Source of the DNA: Bacteroidales bacterium
GTDB taxonomy: Bacteria > Bacteroidota > Bacteroidia > Bacteroidales > UBA3824
Assembly: GCA_017417315.1 (NCBI GenBank)
Contig: JAFPZK010000046.1
Location: 1 to 64,000, forward strand
Length of the DNA: 64,000 bases
Reading direction: 5' to 3'
Each line of letters begins with the position of its first letter. Position 1 is the stretch's first letter. The translations under genes were made by a program, and so were the position numbers. Of this stretch, positions 30,007 through 39,238 are shown piece after piece. The notes beneath the pieces are model-generated. The model had not been told where the DNA came from, ran no database searches, and saw only the letters and a program-made list of their open reading frames with translations.

Positions 30007-31359
30007 ATGAAATACTTTTTTATCGGCATTGCGGGTTCGGGTATGAGCGCGGTTGCGCAGTACTTAAAAGGCAAAGGGCATGAAGTTTCAGGCTCTGACA
30101 GACAGTTTTTGACCAAAAACGGCAACGAAACCAAAGAAAAACTCGAAGCCTTGGGCATAAAATGTTATCCGCAAGGCGAAGGCATTTTAGATTCTGACAC
30201 CGATTTTGCGGTGATTTCCACGGCGATAGAAGATACTGTCAAAGAGTATAAAGAAGCAAAAGAGGGCGGTGTAAAAATTCTTCACCGCTCGGATTTGCTG
30301 GCTGAAATTTGTAACAAAAACTTTACAATCGCAGTTGCCGGAACATCAGGAAAATCCACGACTACGGCAATGATTTTTCACGTGCTTCAAGAGTGCGGAT
30401 TAGAACCCTCTTTGATAACCGGTGCAGGACTTATCTCGCTGCAAAACAAGGGCTTAATCGGTAATGCTTATGTCGGAAAATCTGACATTTTGGTCATCGA
30501 AACCGATGAATCTGACGGCACGATTATCAAATACAAACCGAAAATCGGACTTATTCTCAATATCGACAAAGACCATAAAGAAATTTCGGAACTCGTGCCT
30601 TTGTTCGAGACTTTTAAGCAAAACACTGTCGAGAAATTAATCGTTAATCTTGACAATCCGCTATCAAAAAAACTTGACAGCGGTCATAATTTTTCGTGTC
30701 TTGATGTTAAGGCAGAAAATTACGGTTATGATTTTTCTCAGGACATTTCCGGCATAACGTTTAATTCTAACAATCAACGTTTTACGCTTTCTGTTATCGG
30801 TCATCACAATATGGAAAATGCTATGGCGGCAATTTCGGTTGCAAGGCTTTTTAATATAAGTGATGACAAAACGGCGGCGGCGTTAGCAAAATACGAGGGT
30901 ATTTTCAGGCGTAACAGAATTGTTTTTAACGACGGTAACATTATGGTTATGGACGATTTTGCGCATAATCCTGCCAAAATTTGTGCTACGCTTTCGGCTT
31001 GTCAAAAGATTTCAAAACGGGTTTTAGCGTGGTTTCAGCCGCACGGTTTTGCGCCGTCAAGACTAATGAAAAACGAACTTATTGAACGGCTTTCAGCACT
31101 TTTACGCGGAGATGATGTGATGATTTTTTCAAAAATTTATTACGCCGGCGGCACTGCCGACAAGAGTATCAGCGCGGAAGAGTTTTCTTTTGCGCTGACA
31201 AAAAACGGCAAAAAATCCTTATACATCGAAGACAGAAATCTTTTGCCGGAGTTCTTAAAAAACAACGTCAAAACTGGCGATATAATTTTGCTTATGGGCG
31301 CAAGAGATACGACACTAAGTAATTTTGCCGAAGAGGTTGTTAACGCCGTAAAAAATTAA
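30007..31359 (+). CDS. Mur ligase family protein (MurC/Mpl-like)
   Basis: A 450-residue three-domain Mur ligase: an N-terminal Rossmann domain with GIAGSGMSAVAQYL and VSGSDR, a central ATPase domain with P-loop AGTSGKSTTTA, then LNIDKDHKE, HHNMENAMAAISVARL and a C-terminal domain with VMDDFAHNPAKI. MurC normally has GTHGKT in the P-loop and MDDYAHHPT; here these read GTSGKS and DDFAHNPAK, so the substrate may differ from UDP-MurNAc plus L-Ala. It could be a MurC-like paralogue rather than the essential enzyme. It is cotranscribed with parC and is followed by a terminator. Confidence 0.75.
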   Translation: MKYFFIGIAGSGMSAVAQYLKGKGHEVSGSDRQFLTKNGNETKEKLEALGIKCYPQGEGILDSDTDFAVISTAIEDTVKEYKEAKEGGVKILHRSDLLAEICNKNFTIAVAGTSGKSTTTAMIFHVLQECGLEPSLITGAGLISLQNKGLIGNAYVGKSDILVIETDESDGTIIKYKPKIGLILNIDKDHKEISELVPLFETFKQNTVEKLIVNLDNPLSKKLDSGHNFSCLDVKAENYGYDFSQDISGITFNSNNQRFTLSVIGHHNMENAMAAISVARLFNISDDKTAAALAKYEGIFRRNRIVFNDGNIMVMDDFAHNPAKICATLSACQKISKRVLAWFQPHGFAPSRLMKNELIERLSALLRGDDVMIFSKIYYAGGTADKSISAEEFSFALTKNGKKSLYIEDRNLLPEFLKNNVKTGDIILLMGARDTTLSNFAEEVVNAVKN

Positions 31360-31393
31360 AGGGCTGCTTTTTTTCAAAGCAACCCTTTTTTTT
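31360..31393. terminator. terminator between Mur ligase and aqpZ genes
   Basis: AGGGCTGCTTT-TTTTC-AAAGCAACCCT (31360-31385, one C-A mismatch) followed by T8. It lies between convergent genes. Confidence 0.8.
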
Positions 31394-31416
31394 AAAAAAA
31401 TTCCCAAAAATTGTTT

Positions 31417-32133
31417 TTATTTTTCCTTGTCGTTTTGGGTAAATACGTTTTTGTAAACAATTCCTGCGAGACCTGCGCCAACGAGCGGAGCCACGATAAA
31501 TACCCACAACTGACTCATTGCCAAAGCATTGTCAGAGAACAAAGCCTGAGAAATACTACGTGCAGGGTTAACGCTCGTGTTAGTCAAAGGAATGCTTACG
31601 AGGTGAATCAAAGTTAAAGTGAGACCGATAGCAAGACCTGCATTGTTGCCCGAGCCGCCGAATTTATCGGTTGCACCGAGGATAACGATAAGGAACAAGA
31701 AGGTCAAAACGGCTTCAATAAGAAATGCGCCCAAAGCGGTGCAATCTTTGTAACCTGCTGCGCCTTTGTAGAACTCGTTTCCGTAACCGTTAGCGGCAAA
31801 ATCGCCTGTTGTTATACCGCTCTCTTTTACGATTAAAAGGAGAATTGCTGCTGCGATAATTGCGCCGACAATCTGAGCCAAAGAATACAAACCGAACTCT
31901 TTTCCGCTCATTCTGCCGCCCACAAACGCTCCGAAAGAAACCGCCGGATTAAGATGTGCGCCCGAAATGTGTCCGATTCCGTAAGCCATTGCAACAACCG
32001 TAAGACCGAAAGCAATTGCAACGCCCAAGAATCCAACTGAGCCGCCGGCAAAAATTGCCGTTCCGCAACCGCCTGCTACCAATGTGAATGTACCTATACA
32101 TTCAGCAACTAATTTTTTTGTTAATGCATCCAT
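31417..32133 (-). CDS. aqpZ: aquaporin Z-type water channel
   Basis: A 238-residue MIP-family protein with six membrane helices and both half-helix motifs, HLNPAVSFG (N62) and SVNPARSIS. The selectivity-filter region resembles AqpZ rather than GlpF: it has the ISGAHLNPAVS and NTSVNPARS contexts and lacks the Asp of GlpF (NxARD). It conducts water across the inner membrane during osmotic change. It is a single gene between the terminator and an AT-rich upstream region. Confidence 0.93.
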   Translation of the reverse strand: MDALTKKLVAECIGTFTLVAGGCGTAIFAGGSVGFLGVAIAFGLTVVAMAYGIGHISGAHLNPAVSFGAFVGGRMSGKEFGLYSLAQIVGAIIAAAILLLIVKESGITTGDFAANGYGNEFYKGAAGYKDCTALGAFLIEAVLTFLFLIVILGATDKFGGSGNNAGLAIGLTLTLIHLVSIPLTNTSVNPARSISQALFSDNALAMSQLWVFIVAPLVGAGLAGIVYKNVFTQNDKEK

Positions 32134-32254
32134 TTTTTTTATGTGTTTATTTATTAATTAGAATTTAGCGAAAGTTAAAAACTTTATTTCAAACTGAGAA
32201 ATTTTTTTTAAGTTTTTTTTGAAAATTTTTAACAATGCGTTAAATTTCAGTTTT

Positions 32255-33529
32255 TTACAAATTCTCCAAAACGAACTTCCATATCGGCACAACCTTGATT
32301 TGCGCATCTTCTACTTCAACGGTTTCTTCTTCTTCATAAGTGATGATATACAGATTTTTGCAGCCGGTAAATTTGCTGTAAGATACAAGAGCAGAGGTTT
32401 CGCGGCGAAATGTATCATCAATATTATTGCGCAGACGGTAACAAACTTGTATTGCGAGGTCGTGTTCCGGGACAACAAAATCCACTTCGACATTTTTGTT
32501 GTAAAAAAACACATGGTCATCAGTACCGAATTTGCGCAAAAGTGTTACGGCGACAAGATTTTCCAACAAGACAGGTTCACTATGAATTGCAAGAACACTG
32601 AACAAACCGTTATCAACAAAATACAATTTCGGCGCAGTTTCTCTGTCGGTGAGTTTTGCCGCAATGTTTCTTATGGACAGCAACAAAAACGCATTTTGCG
32701 AGTATTGCGCGTATGCAATTACCGTTTTGGTGGAAATCACGGTGGCAGACGATTTTATCACGTTTGTAAGCCGTGTAAACGAAATCGGGTGCATTACATT
32801 TTCAGCAAGTTTCTTAAACATAAGTCTTAGTCCGAAAATGTTATCAATATTGTTACGGGCAGCAATGTCACCGATGTATATTTTTTGATAAACAGAAGTC
32901 AGATAATCCGATTTTATTTCGTAGTTGAGACTTTCCGGAAAACCGCCGTCATAAAAATATTCACGCATATATTTCTGAATTTCAGCGCGTTTATCGGTCG
33001 CAAAAAATGAGTTTTCGTCTATTTGAACGTTTTTTGCCCGCAAAAATTCTTCAAATGAATACGGAAAAATCTGTTTGATAATAAACTTGCCGCCAAGGGT
33101 TGTCGCCACATCTTGACTAAGCATTTTAGCATTGCTGCCAGTAACAACTACCGTATATTTGTTTTCTGAAAGACGGCGGGCAAACTTTTCCCAGCCGCTG
33201 ATGTTCTGAATTTCATCCAAAAACAAAAACGGTTTTTTGTCCGTCATCATCTGATGAACTTCAAGAATCTTGTTCAAATCTTCGGTTTGCATTTCGAGCA
33301 ACCGCTCGTCCTCAAAATTGATATAAACAATTTCGTCCCAAGAATGTCCTTTTGCAAGAACGTCTTTTATCATTTGGTAAAGAATATACGACTTTCCCGC
33401 TCGTCTTACACCTATAAGAACATAACAGGCATTGTCCATAAAAGTAAAGTTTCTGCGGACAATTTCACGTTTTGACACCTCTTTACGGTTGTCAAGGATT
33501 ATTTCACGGATAGTTTCTTTTGTTATCAT
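32255..33529 (-). CDS. AAA_14/DUF4143 ATP-binding protein
   Basis: A 424-residue protein. It starts MITKETIREIILDNRKE, has Walker A GVRRAGKS and Walker B FLFLDEIQNISGWEKF, an AAA_14 sensor segment VVTGSNAKML, and a C-terminal DUF4143 domain with a nuclease-like VEVDFVVPEHDLAIQVCY (Asp then Gln-Val-Cys). Genes of this class are scattered in Bacteroidota and Archaea and their role is not known. The start at 33529 fits the family N-terminus and the promoter at 33545-33575; a longer frame to 33619 overlaps the upstream repeats and is rejected. Confidence 0.85.
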   Translation of the reverse strand: MITKETIREIILDNRKEVSKREIVRRNFTFMDNACYVLIGVRRAGKSYILYQMIKDVLAKGHSWDEIVYINFEDERLLEMQTEDLNKILEVHQMMTDKKPFLFLDEIQNISGWEKFARRLSENKYTVVVTGSNAKMLSQDVATTLGGKFIIKQIFPYSFEEFLRAKNVQIDENSFFATDKRAEIQKYMREYFYDGGFPESLNYEIKSDYLTSVYQKIYIGDIAARNNIDNIFGLRLMFKKLAENVMHPISFTRLTNVIKSSATVISTKTVIAYAQYSQNAFLLLSIRNIAAKLTDRETAPKLYFVDNGLFSVLAIHSEPVLLENLVAVTLLRKFGTDDHVFFYNKNVEVDFVVPEHDLAIQVCYRLRNNIDDTFRRETSALVSYSKFTGCKNLYIITYEEEETVEVEDAQIKVVPIWKFVLENL

Positions 33530-33544
33530 AATTGAAAATTTTTG

Positions 33545-33575
33545 CAAATATAAGTATTTTGTTTCCTTCTCGCAA
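33545..33575 (-). promoter_or_regulatory. promoter of the AAA_14/DUF4143 gene
   Basis: Minus strand TTG (33575-33573), 20 bases, TATATTTG (33552-33545), 15 bases before the ATG. The -33 box is the end of the first of three upstream repeats. Confidence 0.75.
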
Positions 33576-33639
33576 TAAAAAATGCTATTTTTGTTTCCTT
33601 GTCGCAACAAAAATAGCATTTTTTATTTTCTTAACGCAA
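33561..33639. repeat. three 15-base direct repeats at 32-base period, with a 22-bp palindrome
   Basis: Units at 33561-33575, 33593-33607 and 33625-33639 (plus-strand form gTTTCCTTsTCGCAA, the third more diverged) are spaced exactly 32 bases, three helical turns. Between units 1 and 3, bases 33574-33595 and 33606-33627 form a perfect 22-bp inverted repeat with a 10-base loop. The first unit covers the -33 region of the ATPase promoter, which suggests an operator. The palindrome may also terminate the dpp4 transcript. Confidence 0.8.
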
Positions 33640-33652
33640 CAAAACCGTTTTT

Positions 33653-35821
33653 TTACAAATTCTCTTCAATAAACTTTACCATTTTTTTGTAGAGATGCCA
33701 TGTCGTGTTGCCGCCGTAAATTCCGTGATTTTTGTTAGTGTACTGCATAAACTCAAACTCTTTGTCAGCCTGAACCAAAGCCTCACAAAATACCATCGAA
33801 TTTTGCGGGTGAACATTGTCGTCACAACTGCCGAAAATCAACAAAAATTTACCTTCCAACTTGTCAGCATATTTCAGCGGCGAATTGTTGATGTAACCCT
33901 CGTGATTGTTTTGAGGCAAGCCCATATAACGCTCGGTGTAAATGTTATCGTAATATTCCCAGTTAGTTACAGGCGCAACCGCAACACCGAGTTTGTAACT
34001 TCCCGCACCGCGTGTCATAACGTTTGATACCATAAAACCGCCGTAACTCCAACCCCAAATGCCGAGCCGTGAGCCGTCAACAAATTTTAAGCCCGAAAGA
34101 TATTTTGAAAAACTTACCAAATCTTCGGTTTCAAATTTTCCGAGTTGACCGTAAGTACATTTGCGAAATTCAGCACCTTTTCTGCCAGTGCCGCGAGTGT
34201 CGGTGCAAGCCACCAAATAACCTTCTTCAACCAAAGCATTATACCACTGAAATTCATAACGGTCGCTGACAAGATTATAATTAGGTCCGTTATAACCGAC
34301 AACCAAAACGGGATATTTTTTGTTTTCGTCAAAATCCGCCGGTTTGATGATAAAAGAAATCAAGGAGTCGCCCGAAGAATTTTTCCAAGAAAAAATTTCG
34401 CGCTTCGGACATTTTGAATTGTTAAGACGGGTTTTCAATGCAGAATTGTCCTCAATAACACGAATTTCCGCACCTTTATTGTCGTTAACCGTTATATAAT
34501 AAGGTGTGGAAACCGACGAATAAAAGTTGATGAAATATTTAAAGTTTTTGGAAAATTCAGGACTGTTAACGCCGTTTTGAGCGGAAAGTTTTTTGCGGTT
34601 TTTACCGTTTAAATCCGTAACGTAAACCGCCTCTTGAGCTGCATTTTCGCCGACACCCGTGAAATAAACCTTTTTGTTTTTTTCGTCAACGCCGTAAAAT
34701 TCCAAAACTTCTTTTTTGTCTGAGGTTACTTTGTTGATGAGTTTTCCGTCAGAAGAATAATGATAAATCTGTCTGTAACCGTCTTTGTCAGAGGTGATTA
34801 AGAAAGATTTTCCGCCGGTTAAGAACGTTATTGAAGGCATAACCGATTCTTCAATATAACGGGTATCCGTCAAAGTAAAAAAATTTTCAGTTTTTTTAGT
34901 GTTAACGTCAAACTTCAACAAATCCAAAGTGTTTTGAAGACGGTTCATTCTGCAAATTGCTAACTTATTATTCTCACCCGTCCACAAAATTCTCGGAATG
35001 TAAATGTCTTGATTTTCACCGAGTTCCGCGCTGAAACTTTCGCCCGTTTCAAAACTGTAAACATGAACCGAAACCTTAGAATTATCTTCGCCGACTTTCG
35101 GATATTTGTAGACATAATTTTCGGGATAATTTGCCTCGGACGAATATTCATCGGTTATGCCGCTGTAATATTGAAGCGTATAACTTTTCACGTCTGTTTC
35201 ATTGAACTTTATGTAAGCCAAATACTTACCGTCCGGCGAAAATTCAAACGCTTTGTTAAATTCAAACTCTTCTTCATAAACCCAATCGGGCAGACCGTTT
35301 AAGATAAAATTCTTTTTGCCGTCGGTAGTTATTTGTTTAACGGCTTTTGTTTCAAGGTTTTTGATAAAAAGGTTATTGTCTTTGACGAAAGCGATTTGCT
35401 TTCCGTCAGGAGAAAAAGTCGCGAGTTGAATGTACTCAAAATCGTCGCTTACTTTCTCGATTTTTTTTGTCGCAACGTCAAAAACGAAATACTTTGCCAA
35501 AAATGAGCGGCGGTAAATTTCTTCGGAATCAGTGTAAAAAAGAATTTTTTTCTCGTCGGACGAAAATTCATAATCCTCAATATAGCCATAGCCTTCATAA
35601 ACATCAGCGAGTGTGTCCTCAACTTGTCCTGTTTTGTAACCGTATTTGATAACTGAATTTGACTTTAAAACGGTGTAACTTTCGCCGTTTTTCATTGATA
35701 CAATGCCGTAAACGCCTCTTTGTCGGAATTGTCCGCGCAAAATGTTATAAAGCGAAACGTCCGTTTGTGCAAAACTGAAAGAGGTAACAAGCGTAAAAAA
35801 AAGTGTAAAAAATTTTCTCAT
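33653..35821 (-). CDS. dipeptidyl-peptidase IV (S9B)
   Basis: A 722-residue secreted peptidase that removes N-terminal X-Pro dipeptides. It has a signal peptide MRKFFTLFFTLVTSFSFAQ, then an eight-bladed DPPIV_N propeller containing the EEEF motif (WVYEEEFEF) that binds the substrate N-terminus. The alpha/beta hydrolase domain has Ser in GWSYGGFM, Asp in GSCDDNVHPQ and His in NKNHGIYGG. All catalytic and substrate-binding elements are present. The ATG at 35821 is chosen over one at 35845 because it begins the signal peptide. TAATTTTG at 35855-35848 is a likely -7 box. Bacteroidota use such enzymes in peptide feeding. Confidence 0.95.
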   Translation of the reverse strand: MRKFFTLFFTLVTSFSFAQTDVSLYNILRGQFRQRGVYGIVSMKNGESYTVLKSNSVIKYGYKTGQVEDTLADVYEGYGYIEDYEFSSDEKKILFYTDSEEIYRRSFLAKYFVFDVATKKIEKVSDDFEYIQLATFSPDGKQIAFVKDNNLFIKNLETKAVKQITTDGKKNFILNGLPDWVYEEEFEFNKAFEFSPDGKYLAYIKFNETDVKSYTLQYYSGITDEYSSEANYPENYVYKYPKVGEDNSKVSVHVYSFETGESFSAELGENQDIYIPRILWTGENNKLAICRMNRLQNTLDLLKFDVNTKKTENFFTLTDTRYIEESVMPSITFLTGGKSFLITSDKDGYRQIYHYSSDGKLINKVTSDKKEVLEFYGVDEKNKKVYFTGVGENAAQEAVYVTDLNGKNRKKLSAQNGVNSPEFSKNFKYFINFYSSVSTPYYITVNDNKGAEIRVIEDNSALKTRLNNSKCPKREIFSWKNSSGDSLISFIIKPADFDENKKYPVLVVGYNGPNYNLVSDRYEFQWYNALVEEGYLVACTDTRGTGRKGAEFRKCTYGQLGKFETEDLVSFSKYLSGLKFVDGSRLGIWGWSYGGFMVSNVMTRGAGSYKLGVAVAPVTNWEYYDNIYTERYMGLPQNNHEGYINNSPLKYADKLEGKFLLIFGSCDDNVHPQNSMVFCEALVQADKEFEFMQYTNKNHGIYGGNTTWHLYKKMVKFIEENL

Positions 35822-35881
35822 AATTAATTTTTTTAGTTTATACACCGCAAAATTAATACTTTTTTTTCAGAAAAACGAATC

Positions 35882-35977
35882 AAAAAATCTTGCCCAAATG
35901 TGGGGTAAAAAATATAGATTTGGGCAAGATTTTTTAAAAAAATGCCCAAATATAGGATCAAAAGTATTGATTTGGGC
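35882..35977. repeat. two 52-base direct repeats, each a GCCCAAAT/ATTTGGGC palindrome
   Basis: GCCCAAAT occurs at 35892 and 35944 and ATTTGGGC at 35918 and 35970, so two dyads repeat with a period of 52 bases (five helical turns). The first dyad extends to an 18-bp perfect inverted repeat (35882-35899 and 35918-35935). The second overlaps the promoter of the following ATPase gene (its right arm 35970-35977 lies between the -33 and -7 boxes), as expected for repressor sites. Confidence 0.85.
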
Positions 35978-35996
35978 AAAATTTTTATTATATTTG
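35967..35996 (+). promoter_or_regulatory. promoter of the deleted ATPase gene
   Basis: TTG (35967-35969), 19 bases, TATATTTG (35989-35996), 28 bases before the ATG. The same TATATTTG -7 box is used by the AAA_14/DUF4143 gene. Confidence 0.7.
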
Positions 35997-36024
35997 CAGC
36001 GTAAAACAATGCAAATTATCCGTT

Positions 36025-37240
36025 ATGAAAACAGAAAAGTTAGTAGGCAGAGCATTAGAAACCGCTGAAATTCAACAATGTATCAAGTCGTGCAAGTCGG
36101 AATTTGTGGTACTTTACGGCCGCAGACGTGTCGGAAAAACCTTCCTCGTAAAAAAGTTTTTTAAAGGCAGGTTCGATTTCCTTTTTGTCGGTGTCTCGCG
36201 AATGACCTCAAAACAGCAACTCGAAACTTTTGCCTCCTCACTTTCAAAATATGCAGACCACCGCATCGAAACGCCGCAAAATTGGACAAAAGCGTTAGAT
36301 TTGTTGTCGCAATATTTGGAAAGATTTGCACCCGTTTACTCTTAACGAAACCGAATTGTATCTAAAAAATAACGGTTTTGCATGGAACCGTATACAAATA
36401 ATGCAGTGTTACATGACTATCGGCGGTATACCGTATTATCTGTCGCTTTTGGACAACCGTCTTAGCCTTCCGCAAAACATTGACAACTTGTTTTTTCGGC
36501 AGGGAGCATTGTTGCAAAACGAATTTGAAGACCTCTACAACGCATTGTTTTCGAGTGCCGACAAGTACATCAACATCGTTAAAGTCTTGTCGCAGAAACA
36601 AAAAGGTCTCACCCGCGACGAAATAATCGCAGCCACCAATTATCAAGGCGGAAGCCTGACAACGGTTCTCAACAATTTGGAAAACTGCGATTTTATCGAA
36701 ACTTACAACCAATACGGCAACGAAAAGAAAAATACAATTTACAAACTTGTTGACTTTTATACATTGTTTTATTTCAAATATATTGACGGCAACCGCACAA
36801 AAGACGAAGAATTTTGGATACACAATTTTAATAGTCAAAGCATTGCTTCATGGCAGGGAATGTCATTTGAACTTCTTTGCCGCTGCCATCTCCGCCAAAT
36901 CAAACATGCCCTCGGCATATCCGGAATTGCTACAAAAACTTCTTCGTGGAAATACATTCCGCCGCAGGGCAGCAACGAACAAGGCACTCAAATAGATATG
37001 GTTATAGAGCGGGTTGACAAAATGATACACCTTTGCGAGATGAAATTCCGCGACCGCCGTTTCTCTATTGATAAGGCATACGCCGATACACTTGACAACC
37101 GTATAAACGTTTTTAAAGAAAAAACAGGTACTAATTATCAGGTAATCAATACAATAGTTACTCCCATAGGATTAACAGTCAGCCGGTATAATTATCTTGT
37201 CCACAGCGTAGTAATGGCGGAAGATTTATTTTTGATGTAA
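36025..37240 (+). pseudogene. ATP-binding protein (ATPase_2/DUF234 type) with internal deletion and frameshift
   Basis: The first frame (36025-36345) begins LVGRALETAEIQQCI and has Walker A YGRRRVGKT, then stops after YLERFAPVYS. The second frame (from about 36326 to 37240) resumes at LHPFTLNETELYLKNNG and carries the C-terminal GGIPYYLSLL, LTRDEIIAATNY and nuclease-like QIDMVIERVDKMIHLCEMKF segments. Intact relatives have about 80 residues between these points, holding Walker B (IDE.PW) and the sensor motif. So roughly 240-270 bases are lost near 36318-36326 and the frames no longer match. The promoter and upstream repeats are still intact. Confidence 0.8.
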
Positions 37241-37262
37241 AAAACTTTTTTACATCAAAAAT
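37228..37262. terminator. bidirectional terminator, 17-bp perfect inverted repeat
   Basis: Arms 37228-37244 and 37246-37262 (ATTTTTGATGTAAAAAA and its complement) surround the pseudogene stop and abut the end of the LTA-synthase-like gene. A- and T-runs at the base of the stem suit both directions. Confidence 0.75.
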
Positions 37263-39208
37263 TATTTAGCCGTTAAATTATTAGACTTCATTCTCGAAAT
37301 ATACTGCTGAATTATCGCTCTGATTTGCTCTTCCATAAAGGGAAGTTGAGGAAATTCGTCTTTTTTGTCCAAAAGATTATTCTTCAACGAAAAATCTTTT
37401 TTGTAATCAAAAATGCCGTAAAGTTCTTTTCCGCGATATTCAATCATCAGTGTATCAAGATAATACATCGAACTGCCGTTTTTGTTGTTAAAAACAAAAT
37501 TCACAAAAGAAGAATCATTGTCGAAAATGTTTTTGCCGAAACTGAAAACCGGTTTTTGATAATTCAAAACGCTTAACAATGAGGGCGTTATGTCCGTCTG
37601 TTGCATAAGGCGCAAAGAATCGCATTTGGCGGGCAACTGTCCGCCCGGCGTATAGAAAAACACGGGAATCAAAAGCCGTCCCATTTCGTTGTTATAATCC
37701 TCTCTGCACGACGGTCCCGTATGGTCGGCAGTGAAAACAAAAACCGTATTTTTAAACCACTCTTTGTCCCTGACTTTTTCAAAATATTTTCTTATCGAAT
37801 GGTCGGCATAACTTACCGTTTTGTGCATAGGAATTGTACCTTTTGTAAAGACGTTTTTATACTCGTCAGGCAGCGCAAAAGGCTCATGCGAGGAAGCCGT
37901 AAAAACCGTCACGAAAAACGGTTTTTCTGTTTCTGCAATTTGATTTGTCATATCTGCAAAATACTTTAAATACGGCTCGTCAAAAATTGCCCACGTTCCG
38001 TCAAAAAACTCTTTATGCTCATACTCGTCCATACCGTAATAATCCTGGAAACCGATTGAATTAGCAAAGGCTTTAAAACCCAAAGTCGTATTAGGCGCAC
38101 CGTGAAAAAATGCCGTCGTATATCCTTCATTTTTAAGCATTTCGGGCAATCCCTGCAATTTATTGTTAGAATAAATGAAGTAACAATACGGGTCAATATA
38201 ACGCGGAATGCCCGCCATTGAAGCCGGCATACAGTCCACCGAGCGCAGACCGTTAGCAAAACTATATTCAAAAGAATAACTTTGCGTTAAAAGCGAATCC
38301 AAAAACGGTGTATATCCTACGCTGTCGCGGTTGAAAAATCCGACAAATTCTCTCGAAAAGCCCTCCAATAAAAACATTACAACGTTATATTTTTTCATTT
38401 CACCGCCGTCATTTTTTAAATTGACGACTGGATAAAACAGACTGTCAAGCCGCTCTTCGGGATAGAATTTCGGGTCTGTATAGCCTTTTTTGTGAAGGGT
38501 CGTGATGATAGTAAATGGCGTGTTAAGGACGATTGCGGTTTCTATCGGACGCTTGCAATAAAGGTCTGCCGAATCCTGTCTTAACGGGTGCATTTTGTAC
38601 GCTAAACCGCCCCTCAGCCCCGCAAACGTTATCAAAGCGGCAACTAAAAACACGATAGAATGTACAGGATAATACACTTTTGGAACGGCATAATCCTCTG
38701 AATTTTTGTTATATTTTATCGGATTGAAATATAGTTTGCAAGTCAAAAAAATCATTCCGAGACCGAAAAACCACACTAACGGATATTCTAAAACGCTGTG
38801 AGCCAAGATTTTACCGAGATTACCTTCGGCGGCAAATTCCGAGAAGAAAATAGCCGTTGTCCGTCTGCCTCCGAACTCGAAATAAACCGTATCGGCAACG
38901 TTTATAAAAATGCCGATGGAATTTATGACGAGAAAAATAATTTTTATAACTTTTTGATACTTAACGGTATCTCTGAATTTGAACGGTAAAAACTGAGCCA
39001 CCACCAAAGCGATGTTCAGATAGCACAGCGCACTAAAATCAAACCTCAAACCGCCCCAACAAATTCCGAGCATATCAGAAAACGTAGTCTCCTGAAAATG
39101 AGAAAGATTCATCGCATAAAAGAACCATCTCGAAAGCATATAAACCGCCATCATCAAAAGCATATTGACGGTCATAATAAAGCCGGGTTGTTTACTAAAA
39201 AATCTCAT
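37262..39208 (-). CDS. LTA-synthase family sulfatase-fold membrane protein, paralogue 1
   Basis: 648 residues with about five N-terminal membrane helices, then an extracytoplasmic alkaline-phosphatase/sulfatase domain. Metal-site landmarks are FLLEGFSREF (Glu), SFANGLRSVDCMPA (nucleophile region, Ser where Gram-positive LtaS has Thr), TASSHEPF and FTADHTG (Asp-His). Family members transfer phosphoglycerol or related groups to envelope glycans or lipids; in a Gram-negative cell the acceptor is unknown. It has its own promoter (39239-39268). A second copy lies at 48321-50279. Confidence 0.88.
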   Translation of the reverse strand: MRFFSKQPGFIMTVNMLLMMAVYMLSRWFFYAMNLSHFQETTFSDMLGICWGGLRFDFSALCYLNIALVVAQFLPFKFRDTVKYQKVIKIIFLVINSIGIFINVADTVYFEFGGRRTTAIFFSEFAAEGNLGKILAHSVLEYPLVWFFGLGMIFLTCKLYFNPIKYNKNSEDYAVPKVYYPVHSIVFLVAALITFAGLRGGLAYKMHPLRQDSADLYCKRPIETAIVLNTPFTIITTLHKKGYTDPKFYPEERLDSLFYPVVNLKNDGGEMKKYNVVMFLLEGFSREFVGFFNRDSVGYTPFLDSLLTQSYSFEYSFANGLRSVDCMPASMAGIPRYIDPYCYFIYSNNKLQGLPEMLKNEGYTTAFFHGAPNTTLGFKAFANSIGFQDYYGMDEYEHKEFFDGTWAIFDEPYLKYFADMTNQIAETEKPFFVTVFTASSHEPFALPDEYKNVFTKGTIPMHKTVSYADHSIRKYFEKVRDKEWFKNTVFVFTADHTGPSCREDYNNEMGRLLIPVFFYTPGGQLPAKCDSLRLMQQTDITPSLLSVLNYQKPVFSFGKNIFDNDSSFVNFVFNNKNGSSMYYLDTLMIEYRGKELYGIFDYKKDFSLKNNLLDKKDEFPQLPFMEEQIRAIIQQYISRMKSNNLTAK

Positions 39209-39238
39209 TATTTTGATAACATTATTTCAATTTTTTTG

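Noticed and set aside
33530..33619. N-terminal extension of the AAA_14/DUF4143 protein
   Set aside because: It overlaps the promoter and repeat units; the family begins at MITKETIRE (33529).
33561..33639. Short CRISPR-like array
   Set aside because: Only three 15-base units with 17-base gaps, the gaps themselves form a palindrome, and no cas genes are near; an operator array is the better reading.
36326..37240. Independent gene starting with a TTG at 36326
   Set aside because: The protein starts in the middle of a known family at LHPFTL and the missing N-terminal half lies directly upstream in another frame; it is one broken gene.
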